Shown piece by piece: positions 7,856 through 17,083 of a stretch of DNA of 64,000 nucleotides (positions are counted from its first letter, which is position 1; every line of letters begins with the position of its first letter). This DNA comes from Pseudomonas sp. KUIN-1 (lineage in GTDB: Bacteria; Pseudomonadota; Gammaproteobacteria; Pseudomonadales; Pseudomonadaceae): NCBI RefSeq assembly GCF_009176725.1, contig NZ_AP020337.1, positions 2,790,001 to 2,854,000 on the forward strand, given 5' to 3'. The notes below the pieces were generated by a model. It searched no databases, was not told the origin of the DNA, and saw only the letters and a program-made list of their open reading frames with translations. Made by a program: the position numbers and the translations under genes.

Positions 7856-8527
7856 ATGTCCCTACCTGCTGCCATCACGGGTGAAATTCGCCAACTCGAC
7901 AGTGGTTATTCCCGTGAAACCCGCTCCTTGCTGTTCAGGGCCTACCGGCACGATCCGACATTTGCCTATCTGTTCAACGCCGAGCGCGAGGGATATGAGC
8001 AACGCGTGTTGGCGACCATCCGCCAACTGGTCAAACAACACTTTTTGCAAAACCAGCCTGCGCTGGGCCTGTTTCTCCAGGACCGCCTGGTCGGCGTAGC
8101 GCTGATCGCTCCGCCGCAGCGCCGTCTGGGTGTCACCGAAAGCTGGGCCTGGCGTCTGCGCATGGTGATGGACACCGGCCTGGGTTGCACCCAGCGCTAT
8201 CTGGCGTATTACAACGCAGTACTTGCCTGCGTGCCGTCGGAAACCGTGCATGTGCTGCCGTTGATCGGCCTTGATCCGGAGTTCCAGGGGCAGAAGCTCG
8301 GTCAGGACCTGAGCGAGCAACTGCTGGCGGCGCTGCACGACTGGTGCGCAGTGGATGAACACTCCCAGGGCATCGTGGTAGATACGGGCAATCCGCGTTA
8401 TCTGGAGTTCTATAAGCGGCAGGGCTATGAAGAAATCGGTGAAATTGCTGTAGGCCCCGTCCGCGAGCATGTGTTTTTTCATCCGAACCCTCAGGTGTCA
8501 CTGCCGGTCCCTGACGTAATGGCCTGA
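7856..8527 (+). CDS. GNAT-family N-acetyltransferase
   Basis: Acetyl-CoA-dependent acyltransferase of unknown substrate, 223 residues. The acetyl-CoA loop is GLDPEFQGQKLGQDLSEQLL (about residues 140-160), followed by the C-terminal strand region VVDTGNPRYLEFYKRQGYEEIGE. The start ATG at 7856 (MSLPAAITGEIRQL) has ACGAGG eight bases upstream. Longer in-frame starts would add basic, low-complexity residues. It stands 60 bp before tamA on the same strand, so read-through into tamAB is possible but not implied functionally. Confidence 0.85.
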   Translation: MSLPAAITGEIRQLDSGYSRETRSLLFRAYRHDPTFAYLFNAEREGYEQRVLATIRQLVKQHFLQNQPALGLFLQDRLVGVALIAPPQRRLGVTESWAWRLRMVMDTGLGCTQRYLAYYNAVLACVPSETVHVLPLIGLDPEFQGQKLGQDLSEQLLAALHDWCAVDEHSQGIVVDTGNPRYLEFYKRQGYEEIGEIAVGPVREHVFFHPNPQVSLPVPDVMA

Positions 8528-8586
8528 ATATCCTGCAATTCGTGGGCTTCCAGTGCAGCCTGTCGATCGTGGTAGCATCTACGCCC

Positions 8587-10311
8587 ATGAAGCTTTTCAG
8601 ACTATTCAGCAGCGTTTTCCTGATGACCATGAGTGCGGCCGCGCTTGCCCAGGCCCGCCTCGACGTCAGGATCAAGCCTGCCAATCCGCAACTCAAGGCC
8701 AACGTCGAAGGGTATGTCGGTGATCTGGGCGAGCGTGATGCCCAGGCATTGCGCAACTTCAGCCTCGGTGCCGAGCAGCAGGCGGAAAAAGCCGCGCAGG
8801 CGCTGGGTTATTACCAGGCGCAGATTGATAGTGAGATCAAGGACGGAGATCAACCGAGCCTGGTGATCAACATCCAGCCGGGCGAACCCATTCACCTGCG
8901 TAACGTGGTGATCCGGGTCGAAGGCCCGGCGGCAGCAATGAAGGCCTTTCGTGTGCCGAGCAGCGACGCGCTGAAAACCGGCGCGGTGTTGAATCACGGC
9001 AATTATGAAGACGCCAAGCGTCTGATCCAGAATCAGGCTTCGCGTTACGGATTTTTCAGCGGTCACTTCACCCGTCAGCGCCTGGCCATCGACCCGCGGG
9101 CCGGTGTGGCGGATATCGAGCTGGTCTATGAAAGCGGGCCGCGCTACACGCTCGGCAAGGTCATGTTCAGTGGCAACGCGCCATTTGATGACGATCTGCT
9201 CAAGCGCATGGTGCCGTTCAAGGAAAACACGCCTTACGACTCCCAACTGATCGCCGAACTGACCCAGGCCATGCAGGGCAGCGGTTACTTCGAGGGCGTA
9301 CGGGTCGATGCGGCGCCCACCGCAGCGGAAAATCAGGTTATTCCGGTGACCGTTCAGCTCGAAACCCGCAAGCCTCGCACCATGGGGTTGGGGCTGGGCT
9401 ATTCGACTGACGTTGGCCCGCGTGGCAAAGCCAACTGGACCCGGCATTGGGCCAATCCGCAGGGCCACAGTTATGGTTTCGAATCCGAGATTTCCGCGCC
9501 ACGGCAGAATATCGGCCTGTGGTACGACGTACCGCTCGACCCGCCGCTGACCGACAAATTGCGCTACGCCGGTGGGTATCAGTATGAAGAGATCGCCGGA
9601 ACCGACAGCCTCAGCAAATTGCTGACTGCCGGGCCTGAATGGCACAGCAAGCTGCCCAGCGGCTGGGAGCGGGTCATATCCCTGAAATGGCAGCGTGAAG
9701 AATACCGCCTGGGCGATGACGCCGGCCTCAGCACGCTGCTGATGCCCGGTATCAGTTACTCGTACCTGCGCAGTGACAACCGTATCGACCCGCACCAGGG
9801 TTACAGACTGCAGTTCGACACGCAGGTGGCCAAGGAGGGCATGTTGTCTGACGCCAATCTGGTGCATGCCAACGTGCTGCTCAAAGGGCTGACGACCGTC
9901 GCGCAAAATCACCGCTTTCTCGGTCGCGTGCAGTTTGGCGGCAACCTCACCGACGGTTACACCTCGATACCGCCCTCGCTGCGCTTTTTTGCCGGTGGCG
10001 ATCAGAGCGTGCGCGGCTATGACTATCAGAAGTTGTCACCGACCAATTCCGACGGCGACCGCATCGGTGGGCGATACATGTTTGCCGGTAGCGTCGAATA
10101 CCAATATTCCATCGCTGACAAATGGCGCCTGGCGACCTTCATCGATCAGGGCAACTCGTTCAACAGCCTGGACAAGCCAGACCTGAAAACCGGAGTCGGT
10201 TTCGGCGTGCGCTGGGTATCCCCAGTAGGCCCGCTGCGTCTCGATCTGGCCCACGCGCTGGACGATGACGGCGGAATCCGTCTGCACTTTTCGATGGGGC
10301 CGGAGCTTTGA
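8587..10311 (+). CDS. tamA: Translocation and assembly module protein TamA (Omp85 family)
   Basis: Outer-membrane half of the TAM complex, which aids insertion of autotransporters and other beta-barrels and, with TamB, envelope lipid transport. It has 574 residues, typical for TamA (E. coli 577). Signal peptide MKLFRLFSSVFLMTMSAAALA, then three POTRA-like repeats (about residues 25-265), then a 16-strand barrel with Omp85 blocks (LGLGYSTDVGPRGKANW, FFAGGDQSVRGYDYQKLSP with the VRGY lid lock, TGVGFGVRWVSPVGPLRLDLA, and terminal RLHFSMGPEL). I chose ATG 8587 because it yields a signal peptide. It overlaps tamB by 4 bp. An autotransporter that could be a client is encoded at 36.2-39 kb. Confidence 0.93.
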   Translation: MKLFRLFSSVFLMTMSAAALAQARLDVRIKPANPQLKANVEGYVGDLGERDAQALRNFSLGAEQQAEKAAQALGYYQAQIDSEIKDGDQPSLVINIQPGEPIHLRNVVIRVEGPAAAMKAFRVPSSDALKTGAVLNHGNYEDAKRLIQNQASRYGFFSGHFTRQRLAIDPRAGVADIELVYESGPRYTLGKVMFSGNAPFDDDLLKRMVPFKENTPYDSQLIAELTQAMQGSGYFEGVRVDAAPTAAENQVIPVTVQLETRKPRTMGLGLGYSTDVGPRGKANWTRHWANPQGHSYGFESEISAPRQNIGLWYDVPLDPPLTDKLRYAGGYQYEEIAGTDSLSKLLTAGPEWHSKLPSGWERVISLKWQREEYRLGDDAGLSTLLMPGISYSYLRSDNRIDPHQGYRLQFDTQVAKEGMLSDANLVHANVLLKGLTTVAQNHRFLGRVQFGGNLTDGYTSIPPSLRFFAGGDQSVRGYDYQKLSPTNSDGDRIGGRYMFAGSVEYQYSIADKWRLATFIDQGNSFNSLDKPDLKTGVGFGVRWVSPVGPLRLDLAHALDDDGGIRLHFSMGPEL

Positions 10312-13300
10312 ACAAGGTGAACATCACCCGCGGCGCCAAGGTCGTCGGGCTGGGACTCGTCGCATTACTGCTGCTGGTGATCATCAGTGTCGCGCTGCTG
10401 CTGGGCACCCATACGGGCAGCCAGTGGGCCTTGGCTCGGGTGCCCGGTGTGCAGCTGGAAAACTTTCAGGGACGACTGGGCGGCCAGTGGAGCGCCGAAC
10501 GCCTCGTGTGGCAGCAGGGCGCAGACCGCGTCGAGGTTCAATCCGTCGATTTTGCCTGGACGCCGGCCTGCCTGTTGAAGATGACGCTGTGCATCGACCG
10601 TCTGCATGCGCAGCAGGTGCTGATGCATTTCCCGCCGAGCGATACGCCCGCCAGCGACGGCCCGATCCAGTTACCGACGCTCAGGTTACCGCTGGCGCTG
10701 CAACTGGGTGATATACAGCTGGGCGGTCTGCAACTGGATGGCGTCGAACAATTGCGCGATCTCAAGCTGGCAGCGCACTGGACCGCCGAAGGCTTGAAGA
10801 TCGACAGCGCGCACCTGCAACGTGATGCGCTGGTGCTGGACCTCAATGGCCTGTTGAAACCCGAGGGCGACTGGCCACTCAGCGTGCAAGGTCAACTGCA
10901 ACTTCCGCCACAGGATGGCCAGCCCTGGACGCTGGCTCTGGACATCCAGGGCGACCTGCTGAAGACGCTGCAGCTCAAGGCGGACAGCAGCGGTTATCTG
11001 CCGGGATTGCTGACTGGCGAGTTGCAACCCCTGGCCGAACACCTTCCGGCACGCATCAGACTGACTGCCGAACACTTCAAACCCAGCGCTGCATTGCCTG
11101 ACACCTTGCAACTGGACCAGTTGGTGCTGACGGCCCAGGGCAATCTTGACTCTGGCTATTTGATAGATGGCAGTGCCAGCCTGCCCGCAGAGAAAGGCCC
11201 TGTTGCGTTGTCATTGAAAGGAAGCGTGGATGCCAACGGCGCAACCATCGCCGGACTCGATCTGGCCGCCGATGATCAGCAGCGTCTGGCCATCAACGGC
11301 AAGATGAACTGGCAGAGCGGTTTTTCTGCGGATGCAAGCATCGACTGGCTGGATTTCCCCTGGCAGCGCCTGTATCCACTGGCTTCAGAGCCTCAGGTGG
11401 CATTGCATGCCTTCAAGGGCGATATTTCCTATACCGATGGCAATTACCTCGGCAATTTCAACGCCAGCCTCAAGGGGCCTGCCGGTGCGTTCACACTGGT
11501 CAGCCCGTTCAGCGGCAATCTGCAGGAGATTCATCTGCCGCAGCTGGAACTGGTCGCCGGGCAGGGCAAGGCCAGCGGTTTCCTGAACCTGCAGTTCGCT
11601 GACGGTATCGGCTGGGACACGGCTCTGGACCTGAGTGCGCTGGACCCTTCATTCTGGGTTGCCGAACTGCCCGGCACACTGGCAGGCCCGTTACGCAGCA
11701 AAGGTCAGATGCGCAACGAGCAGCTTGAACTCAGCGCCGACCTTGATTTGAAAGGGCGCCTGCGTGGTCAGCCTGCGCTGCTGCAAGCCAAGGCTGACGG
11801 CCGTGATCAGCAATGGAATGTCAGCAGTCTGAACATCCGCCTCGGGGACAACCGTATTCAAGGAATGGGTAGTCTGCAGGAGCGTCTCAAGGGGCAGTTG
11901 GACCTGGATCTGCCGCGTCTGGCCCAGCTTTGGCCACGTTTGCAGGGGCAGGTCAAAGGCCGGCTGGACCTGGCCGGAACGCTGCAGGCACCCCAGGGAC
12001 AACTGGCCTTGCAGGGCAGCCAGCTCGCCTTGCAGGACAATCGTCTGCAAACCCTCACGCTCAACGCCAGACTGGATCAGGCGCAACGCGCGGTCATCAA
12101 CCTGAAAGGCACCGGTATTCAGGCTGGCGATACCCAGTTGGGCACCTTGCTGGTGGACGGTCAGGGCACGCTCAAGAGCCAGCAGGTGAAGCTGGACCTG
12201 CAAGGACCTCTGCTCAAACTGGCCATCGGCCTTGACGGTGGTCTGGACAAGGGTGATTGGCGAGGCCGACTGGCCAGCGGTACGGTGCAGAGCGGCGGGC
12301 AGAACTGGCGTTTGCAGCAGCCAGCGAAGATCGAGCGTCTGGCCGATGGCCGGCTCAACTTCGGTGCGCATTGTTGGTTGTCCGGAGCTGCCAGCCTGTG
12401 TGGCGGTGATCAGCGGCTGATGCCTGAACCCCATCTGCGTTATCAACTCAAGAATTTCCCGCTGGACAGCCTGGCGCAATGGATGCCCAAGGATTTTGCC
12501 TGGAAGGGCGCGCTGAATGCAGACGTGCAGCTCGACATTCCGGCAGCCGGCCCCAGCGGCAAGGTCACGATTGACGCCGGAGGCGGAACGCTGCGGGTAC
12601 GCAACAACAATCAGTGGCTGGACTTCCCTTATCAGACGCTGAAACTGGTCACCACGCTGGCGCCCAAACGCATCGACACGCGTCTGGACTTCGATGGCGG
12701 CAAGCTGGGAAGGCTGCTGCTCAACGCGCAGATCGACCCGCTGGCCAAGGACAAAACCCTGGCAGGTGACTTCAACCTCTCGGGGCTGGATATCTCGGTG
12801 GCACGTCCTTTCGCGCCAATGGTGCAGAAACTCAATGGGCGTCTGAATGGCAATGGCCGGTTGTCAGGCACGTTGCTGGCGCCGCTGGTCAACGGCAACG
12901 TGACGCTTGAAGGGGGTGAGGTGGCGGGGGCAGAGCTGCCCATGGAACTGCACGACCTCAAGGTCCAGGCGTTGATTGCCGGAGCAAGCGTACAGCTCAA
13001 TGGCGGCTGGAAAAGTGGCAGCACCGGGCAGGGCAGCATAGGCGGTCAGGTGGCCTGGGGGCAGAGCCTGAACGTCGATGTGAGCCTCAAGGGCTCGCGC
13101 CTGCCGATCACTGTCGAACCCTATGCGGCGGTAGAGGCGGCGCCTGATCTGAAAATCTCCATGCAGGGCGAGCGACTGGCCATCTCCGGCAAGGTGCTGG
13201 TGCCCAATGGCGCGATTACCGTACGCGAGTTGCCGCCTTCCACTGTGAAGCTCTCCGGTGACACGGTGATCGTCGGACAGCAGACCGAGGAAGGCGCTCC

Positions 13301-13997
13301 GCCGCTCGCGGTGGCGATGGATATCGATGTGGACGTCGGCCAGGAAAAGCTCAGCTTCAGCGGCTTCGGGCTGACCGCCAATCTGGTCGGGCATGTGCAC
13401 ATTGGCGACAATCTGGACACCCGTGGCGAACTGAACCTGAACGATGGTCGGTATCGCGCCTATGGGCAGCGGCTGACCATCCGCAAGGCGCGTCTGCTGT
13501 TTGCCGGTCCGGTCGACCAGCCTTATCTGGACATCGAGGCGATTCGGCAGACCGACGACGTGATTGCCGGTATTCGCCTGACCGGCAGCGCCGAGCAGCC
13601 TACCACCGAGGTGTTCTCCGAACCTGCGATGAGCCAGGAGCAGGCGCTTTCCTATCTGGTCATGGGCAGACCGCTCAGCACTTCCGGCGAAGACAACAAC
13701 ATGGTCGCTCAGGCTGCGCTGGCATTGGGTGTGGCAGGTAGCTCGTCGACCACTGGCAAGCTCGCCGACAATCTGGGGATCAAGGACTTCGAACTGGACA
13801 CCTCGGGAACCGGCGACAAGACCAACGTGGTTGCCAGCGGCAAGATCACCGACAAGCTCAGCCTGCGTTATGGCGTGGGCGTGTTTGAACCGGCCAATAC
13901 CATCGCCTTGCGCTATCTGCTCAGCAAGCGCGTGTACCTGGAGGCCGCGAGCGGTGTTGCCAGCTCGCTGGATATTTTCTATAAAAGGGACTTCTAG
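10308..13997 (+). CDS. tamB: Translocation and assembly module protein TamB (AsmA-like, DUF490)
   Basis: Inner-membrane-anchored, periplasm-spanning beta-taco protein partnering TamA, 1229 residues (family about 1200-1260). An N-terminal transmembrane helix (VVGLGLVALLLLVIISVALLLG, read in two parts around residues 13-34) is followed by long alternating beta repeats. The C-terminal DUF490/TamB domain starts near residue 880, with LDTRGELNLNDGRYRAYGQ, YLVMGRPLS and a terminal F (YKRDF) typical of the family. The reading frame begins with TTG at 10308, inside the tamA stop codon; the next candidate is GTG at 10317. No ATG is available nearby, so translational coupling to tamA is likely. Confidence 0.92.
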   Translation: MNKVNITRGAKVVGLGLVALLLLVIISVALLLGTHTGSQWALARVPGVQLENFQGRLGGQWSAERLVWQQGADRVEVQSVDFAWTPACLLKMTLCIDRLHAQQVLMHFPPSDTPASDGPIQLPTLRLPLALQLGDIQLGGLQLDGVEQLRDLKLAAHWTAEGLKIDSAHLQRDALVLDLNGLLKPEGDWPLSVQGQLQLPPQDGQPWTLALDIQGDLLKTLQLKADSSGYLPGLLTGELQPLAEHLPARIRLTAEHFKPSAALPDTLQLDQLVLTAQGNLDSGYLIDGSASLPAEKGPVALSLKGSVDANGATIAGLDLAADDQQRLAINGKMNWQSGFSADASIDWLDFPWQRLYPLASEPQVALHAFKGDISYTDGNYLGNFNASLKGPAGAFTLVSPFSGNLQEIHLPQLELVAGQGKASGFLNLQFADGIGWDTALDLSALDPSFWVAELPGTLAGPLRSKGQMRNEQLELSADLDLKGRLRGQPALLQAKADGRDQQWNVSSLNIRLGDNRIQGMGSLQERLKGQLDLDLPRLAQLWPRLQGQVKGRLDLAGTLQAPQGQLALQGSQLALQDNRLQTLTLNARLDQAQRAVINLKGTGIQAGDTQLGTLLVDGQGTLKSQQVKLDLQGPLLKLAIGLDGGLDKGDWRGRLASGTVQSGGQNWRLQQPAKIERLADGRLNFGAHCWLSGAASLCGGDQRLMPEPHLRYQLKNFPLDSLAQWMPKDFAWKGALNADVQLDIPAAGPSGKVTIDAGGGTLRVRNNNQWLDFPYQTLKLVTTLAPKRIDTRLDFDGGKLGRLLLNAQIDPLAKDKTLAGDFNLSGLDISVARPFAPMVQKLNGRLNGNGRLSGTLLAPLVNGNVTLEGGEVAGAELPMELHDLKVQALIAGASVQLNGGWKSGSTGQGSIGGQVAWGQSLNVDVSLKGSRLPITVEPYAAVEAAPDLKISMQGERLAISGKVLVPNGAITVRELPPSTVKLSGDTVIVGQQTEEGAPPLAVAMDIDVDVGQEKLSFSGFGLTANLVGHVHIGDNLDTRGELNLNDGRYRAYGQRLTIRKARLLFAGPVDQPYLDIEAIRQTDDVIAGIRLTGSAEQPTTEVFSEPAMSQEQALSYLVMGRPLSTSGEDNNMVAQAALALGVAGSSSTTGKLADNLGIKDFELDTSGTGDKTNVVASGKITDKLSLRYGVGVFEPANTIALRYLLSKRVYLEAASGVASSLDIFYKRDF

Positions 13998-14116
13998 GCA
14001 AGGGCTGGTGGCGTTAAAAGCACGGCTCTGCACCCAGCCGTCTGGCCTTTCCCGGGCGTCTTTCTTGCAACTGCAAGTTACCTCACATGTCATCTACCTT
14101 CAGGTTGCCGGCCATC

Positions 14117-15034
14117 ATGGATCGATTCAACGCCATGCGCGTGTTCACCCGTATCGTCGAGCTGGGCGGTTTCGCCAGGGCGGCCGAGAGTCTGCACATG
14201 CCCCGTGCCTCGGTGACGATTCTGATCAAGCAGCTCGAAGCGCATCTGGGCGTACAGCTTTTGCAGCGTACGACGCGGCAGGTCAGCGCCACCCCGGACG
14301 GCAAGGCCTATTACCAGCGCTGCGTCAGCCTGCTGGCCGATCTGGACGATGCCGAAGCGTCGTTCTCGGCGACGGGGGCCGAGCCCAAGGGGCTGTTGCG
14401 TGTCGATCTGCCGGTCAGTCTGGGGCGCATGATCATCATCCCGGCGCTGCCTGAATTCAGCCGACGCTACCCGCAGATCCGCCTGGAGATCGGCATGAGT
14501 GACAGGCCGGTCGATCTGATCCGCGAAGGCGTGGACTGCGTGTTGCGTGCCGGAGCGGCACTGGATGAAACACTGGTTGCCAGGCCGCTGGGCAGTCTGA
14601 CCCAGATTACCTGCGCCAGTCGCGAGTACCTGGCGCAACACGGCACGCCACTGGACCTGCAGGCGCTCGCGCAACATCAGGTAATCGAATATTTTTCGAC
14701 CAGCACCGGCAAGCGTTATGGCCTCGAGTTCATGGCTGCTGGTATGGGCGTCGAACATGCATCGGCCTGCTCGATCGCTGTCAACAGTGCCGACGGTTAT
14801 GTCGCAGCGTGCGAAGCCGGTTTCGGCCTGATTCAGGTGCCGCGCTACCATGTCGCCGCGCAATTGCGCAGCGGTGGGCTGGTGGAAGTATTGCGATTGC
14901 ATCGTCCGCCGCCGCTGCCACTGACCGCGCTTTACCCCCCGCATCGACAGTTGTCACGACGGGTCAGGGTATTCGTTGATTGGCTGGTGGAATTGTGTGC
15001 CCACACAGATATCAGGGACAGACTGGTTTCCTGA
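14117..15034 (+). CDS. LysR-family transcriptional regulator
   Basis: LysR regulator of 305 residues in the large CrgA/AaeR-like group. The HTH is MRVFTRIVELGGFARAAE then MPRASVTILIKQLEAHLG. The linker includes TPDGKAYYQRC and the effector domain starts with LLRVDLPVSLGRMIIIPALP. I chose ATG 14117 (MDRFNAMRVF), the normal start for this group, although an ATG at 14087 is in frame and neither has a strong ribosome-binding site. It is on the same strand as tpx, which begins 90 bp downstream with its own leader. A regulatory link to tpx is not shown by the sequence. Confidence 0.87.
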   Translation: MDRFNAMRVFTRIVELGGFARAAESLHMPRASVTILIKQLEAHLGVQLLQRTTRQVSATPDGKAYYQRCVSLLADLDDAEASFSATGAEPKGLLRVDLPVSLGRMIIIPALPEFSRRYPQIRLEIGMSDRPVDLIREGVDCVLRAGAALDETLVARPLGSLTQITCASREYLAQHGTPLDLQALAQHQVIEYFSTSTGKRYGLEFMAAGMGVEHASACSIAVNSADGYVAACEAGFGLIQVPRYHVAAQLRSGGLVEVLRLHRPPPLPLTALYPPHRQLSRRVRVFVDWLVELCAHTDIRDRLVS

Positions 15035-15124
15035 AAAAAATTCAGAATTATCCCATATAGGCCGCGGCACACTTTCGTGTTTAACTTCCGGCTCTTTCAT
15101 CCATTTTGAAAAGGAACGTGTTTC

Positions 15125-15625
15125 ATGGCTCAAGTGACCCTCAAAGGCAGCCCCGTTCAGGTCAGTGGCAACCTGCCTGAAGTCGGTAGCAAGGCACACG
15201 ATTTCACGCTGGTGGGCGCAGGTCTTGCCGATAAGACTCTGGCTTCCTTCGCCGGCAAGCGCAAGGTATTGAACATCTTCCCGAGCGTCGATACGCCGAC
15301 CTGTGCCACTTCGGTACGTAAATTCAACACTCAGGCCAATGACCTGAGCAACGCCGTGGTTCTGTGCATCTCGGCCGACCTGCCGTTTGCCCAGGCGCGT
15401 TTCTGCGGCTCCGAAGGCCTGGAGAATGTCCAGAACCTGTCCTCGTTCCGCAGTGCCGATTTTGCCCGCAATTATGGTGTTGCCGTTGCCGACGGCCCGC
15501 TCGCGGGTCTGACTGCGCGCGCCGTGGTTGTTCTGGACGAGAACGACAAGGTGCTGCACAGCGAACTGGTCGCCGAGATCGGTAGTGAGCCCAACTACGA
15601 CGCTGCATTGGCTGTGCTGAAGTAA
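15125..15625 (+). CDS. tpx: Thiol peroxidase (Tpx), atypical 2-Cys peroxiredoxin
   Basis: Reduces lipid and alkyl hydroperoxides and H2O2 with electrons from thioredoxin; periplasmic or cytosolic in Gram-negatives. The 166 residues match the family. The peroxidatic Cys60 lies in [14 protein letters not shown] and the resolving Cys94 in [13 protein letters not shown], the Tpx hallmark of Cys in helices alpha-1 and alpha-2. The start ATG follows AAGGAACGTGTTTC. It ends in a strong intrinsic terminator at 15643-15673, so it is a single gene or the end of a short unit with the LysR gene. Confidence 0.96.
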   Translation: MAQVTLKGSPVQVSGNLPEVGSKAHDFTLVGAGLADKTLASFAGKRKVLNIFPSVDTPTCATSVRKFNTQANDLSNAVVLCISADLPFAQARFCGSEGLENVQNLSSFRSADFARNYGVAVADGPLAGLTARAVVVLDENDKVLHSELVAEIGSEPNYDAALAVLK

Positions 15626-15642
15626 CTTTCCGCAACCTATAG

Positions 15643-15673
15643 ACGGCCTGAGTCCGCTCAGGCCGTTTTTTTT
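15643..15673 (+). terminator. Intrinsic terminator of tpx
   Basis: ACGGCCTGAG-TCCG-CTCAGGCCGT, a perfect 10-bp stem with a 4-nt loop, followed by a run of eight T. It lies 18 bp after the tpx stop. Confidence 0.93.
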
Positions 15674-15745
15674 GTTTGTGCTTCATACGTTTATCCAAAG
15701 TAAGCGCTTGGTAAAGGCGCTTTGCTTGTAACGTAACTGTGCTTA

Positions 15746-15765
15746 TTGTTCAGCCTTCTGAACAA
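15746..15765. promoter_or_regulatory. Perfect inverted repeat in the muxA leader
   Basis: TTGTTCAG-CCTT-CTGAACAA has perfect 8-bp arms and lies 13 bp before the chosen muxA start. It could be a repressor operator or an mRNA hairpin near the ribosome-binding region of the efflux operon. No regulator gene is adjacent, so the binding protein is unknown. Confidence 0.4.
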
Positions 15766-15778
15766 ACCCCCACCTGTA

Positions 15779-17083
15779 ATGGTTGATTTATTCATGCAAT
15801 CGTCTGGCTCCCGTAAATCCCGTCGCTGGTTGATCAGTTTGCTGGTCCTGTTGGTCATCGTCGCCTTGTGCTGGTGGTTCTGGCCTGCGTCCACTTCCGG
15901 CAAGGGGGCCGAGAGCAACAAGAAGCCCGCTACAAGCGGCATGGCAAGGCCCGGCTTCGGCGGATCGGCTGTGGCGGTCCCGGTGCGTGTGGCCCCGGCT
16001 ACCGAAGGTGATTTTCCGATCTACTACAAGGCACTTGGCACCGTGACGGCGATGAACACCATCAATGTGCGCAGCCGCGTGGCGGGGGAGCTGGTCAAGC
16101 TTTATTTCCAGGAAGGGCAGATGGTCAAGGCGGGTGATCTGCTGGCTGAAATCGATCCGCGCAGCTATCAAGTGGCGTTGCAGCAGGCCGAAGGTACGCT
16201 GGCCACCAACCAGGCGCTGCTCAAGAACGCTCAGCTCGACGTGCAGCGTTACCGAGGCTTGTTTGCCGAGGACAGCATCGCCAAGCAGACCCTCGACACT
16301 GCCGAGTCGCTGGTCAACCAATACAAGGGCACGATCAAGACCAATCAGGCTGCCGTGGCTGACGCAAAACTCAACCTGGACTTCAGTCGCATTCGTGCCC
16401 CGATTGCCGGGCGTGTCGGCCTCAAACAGCTGGACGTGGGTAATCTGGTTGCCGCCAATGACACCACGGCACTGGCGGTGATTACCCAGACCCAGCCTAT
16501 TTCCGTCGCATTCACGCTGCCTGAAAAGGACCTGTCGAAAGTTATTTCCCGCTACCGCACCGGCGACAAGCTGCCGGTCGAAGCCTGGGACCGTGGCGAT
16601 ACGAAGATGCAGGCCACCGGCGTACTGGCCAGCCTCGACAACCAGATCGACGTGGCTACCGGCACACTGAAGTTCAAGGCGCGTTTCGATAACAGCGACG
16701 AGGTCCTGTTTCCCAATCAGTTCGTCAATATACGGCTGCGCGCCGACACGCTGAAAAAAGTCACGCTGGTGCCGACGGCTGCCGTGCAGTTTGGCACCGA
16801 CGGGACCTTTGTCTACGTGCTGGACGGTGACAAGAAGGTCAAGCTCAAACTGCTGAAGACCGGCCCGAGCGACGAGACATCCACGGTGATTACCGAAGGT
16901 CTGGCAGCCGGCGAGCGGGTGGTGCTCGAAGGCACCGACCGTCTGCGCGACGGTGCCGAAGTCGAAGTCGTCAACGACAGCAAGGAAGTCCCGGCTGGCC
17001 CGGCTCAGAAGCTGCAAGGCAAGCCTGACAGCAAGACCGACAAGTCGGCGGCGCTCGGCAAGGTGGAAAAACCAAACGTATGA
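15779..17083 (+). CDS. muxA: RND efflux periplasmic adaptor MuxA (MdtA-like)
   Basis: Membrane-fusion protein linking the MuxB/MuxC inner-membrane pumps to OpmB. It has 434 residues. An N-terminal anchor ([20 protein letters not shown], about residues 16-35) is followed by a lipoyl half-motif ([20 protein letters not shown]), an alpha-hairpin (about 130-200), the second lipoyl half ([17 protein letters not shown]) and beta-barrel/membrane-proximal domains ending in a K/D/P-rich tail. Starts at 15746, 15779 and 15794 are in frame; I chose 15779 because the first overlaps the inverted repeat, but this is uncertain. It overlaps muxB by 4 bp (ATGA). The operon order muxA-muxB-muxC-opmB matches P. 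aeruginosa MuxABC-OpmB and E. coli mdtABC. Confidence 0.92.
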   Translation: MVDLFMQSSGSRKSRRWLISLLVLLVIVALCWWFWPASTSGKGAESNKKPATSGMARPGFGGSAVAVPVRVAPATEGDFPIYYKALGTVTAMNTINVRSRVAGELVKLYFQEGQMVKAGDLLAEIDPRSYQVALQQAEGTLATNQALLKNAQLDVQRYRGLFAEDSIAKQTLDTAESLVNQYKGTIKTNQAAVADAKLNLDFSRIRAPIAGRVGLKQLDVGNLVAANDTTALAVITQTQPISVAFTLPEKDLSKVISRYRTGDKLPVEAWDRGDTKMQATGVLASLDNQIDVATGTLKFKARFDNSDEVLFPNQFVNIRLRADTLKKVTLVPTAAVQFGTDGTFVYVLDGDKKVKLKLLKTGPSDETSTVITEGLAAGERVVLEGTDRLRDGAEVEVVNDSKEVPAGPAQKLQGKPDSKTDKSAALGKVEKPNV

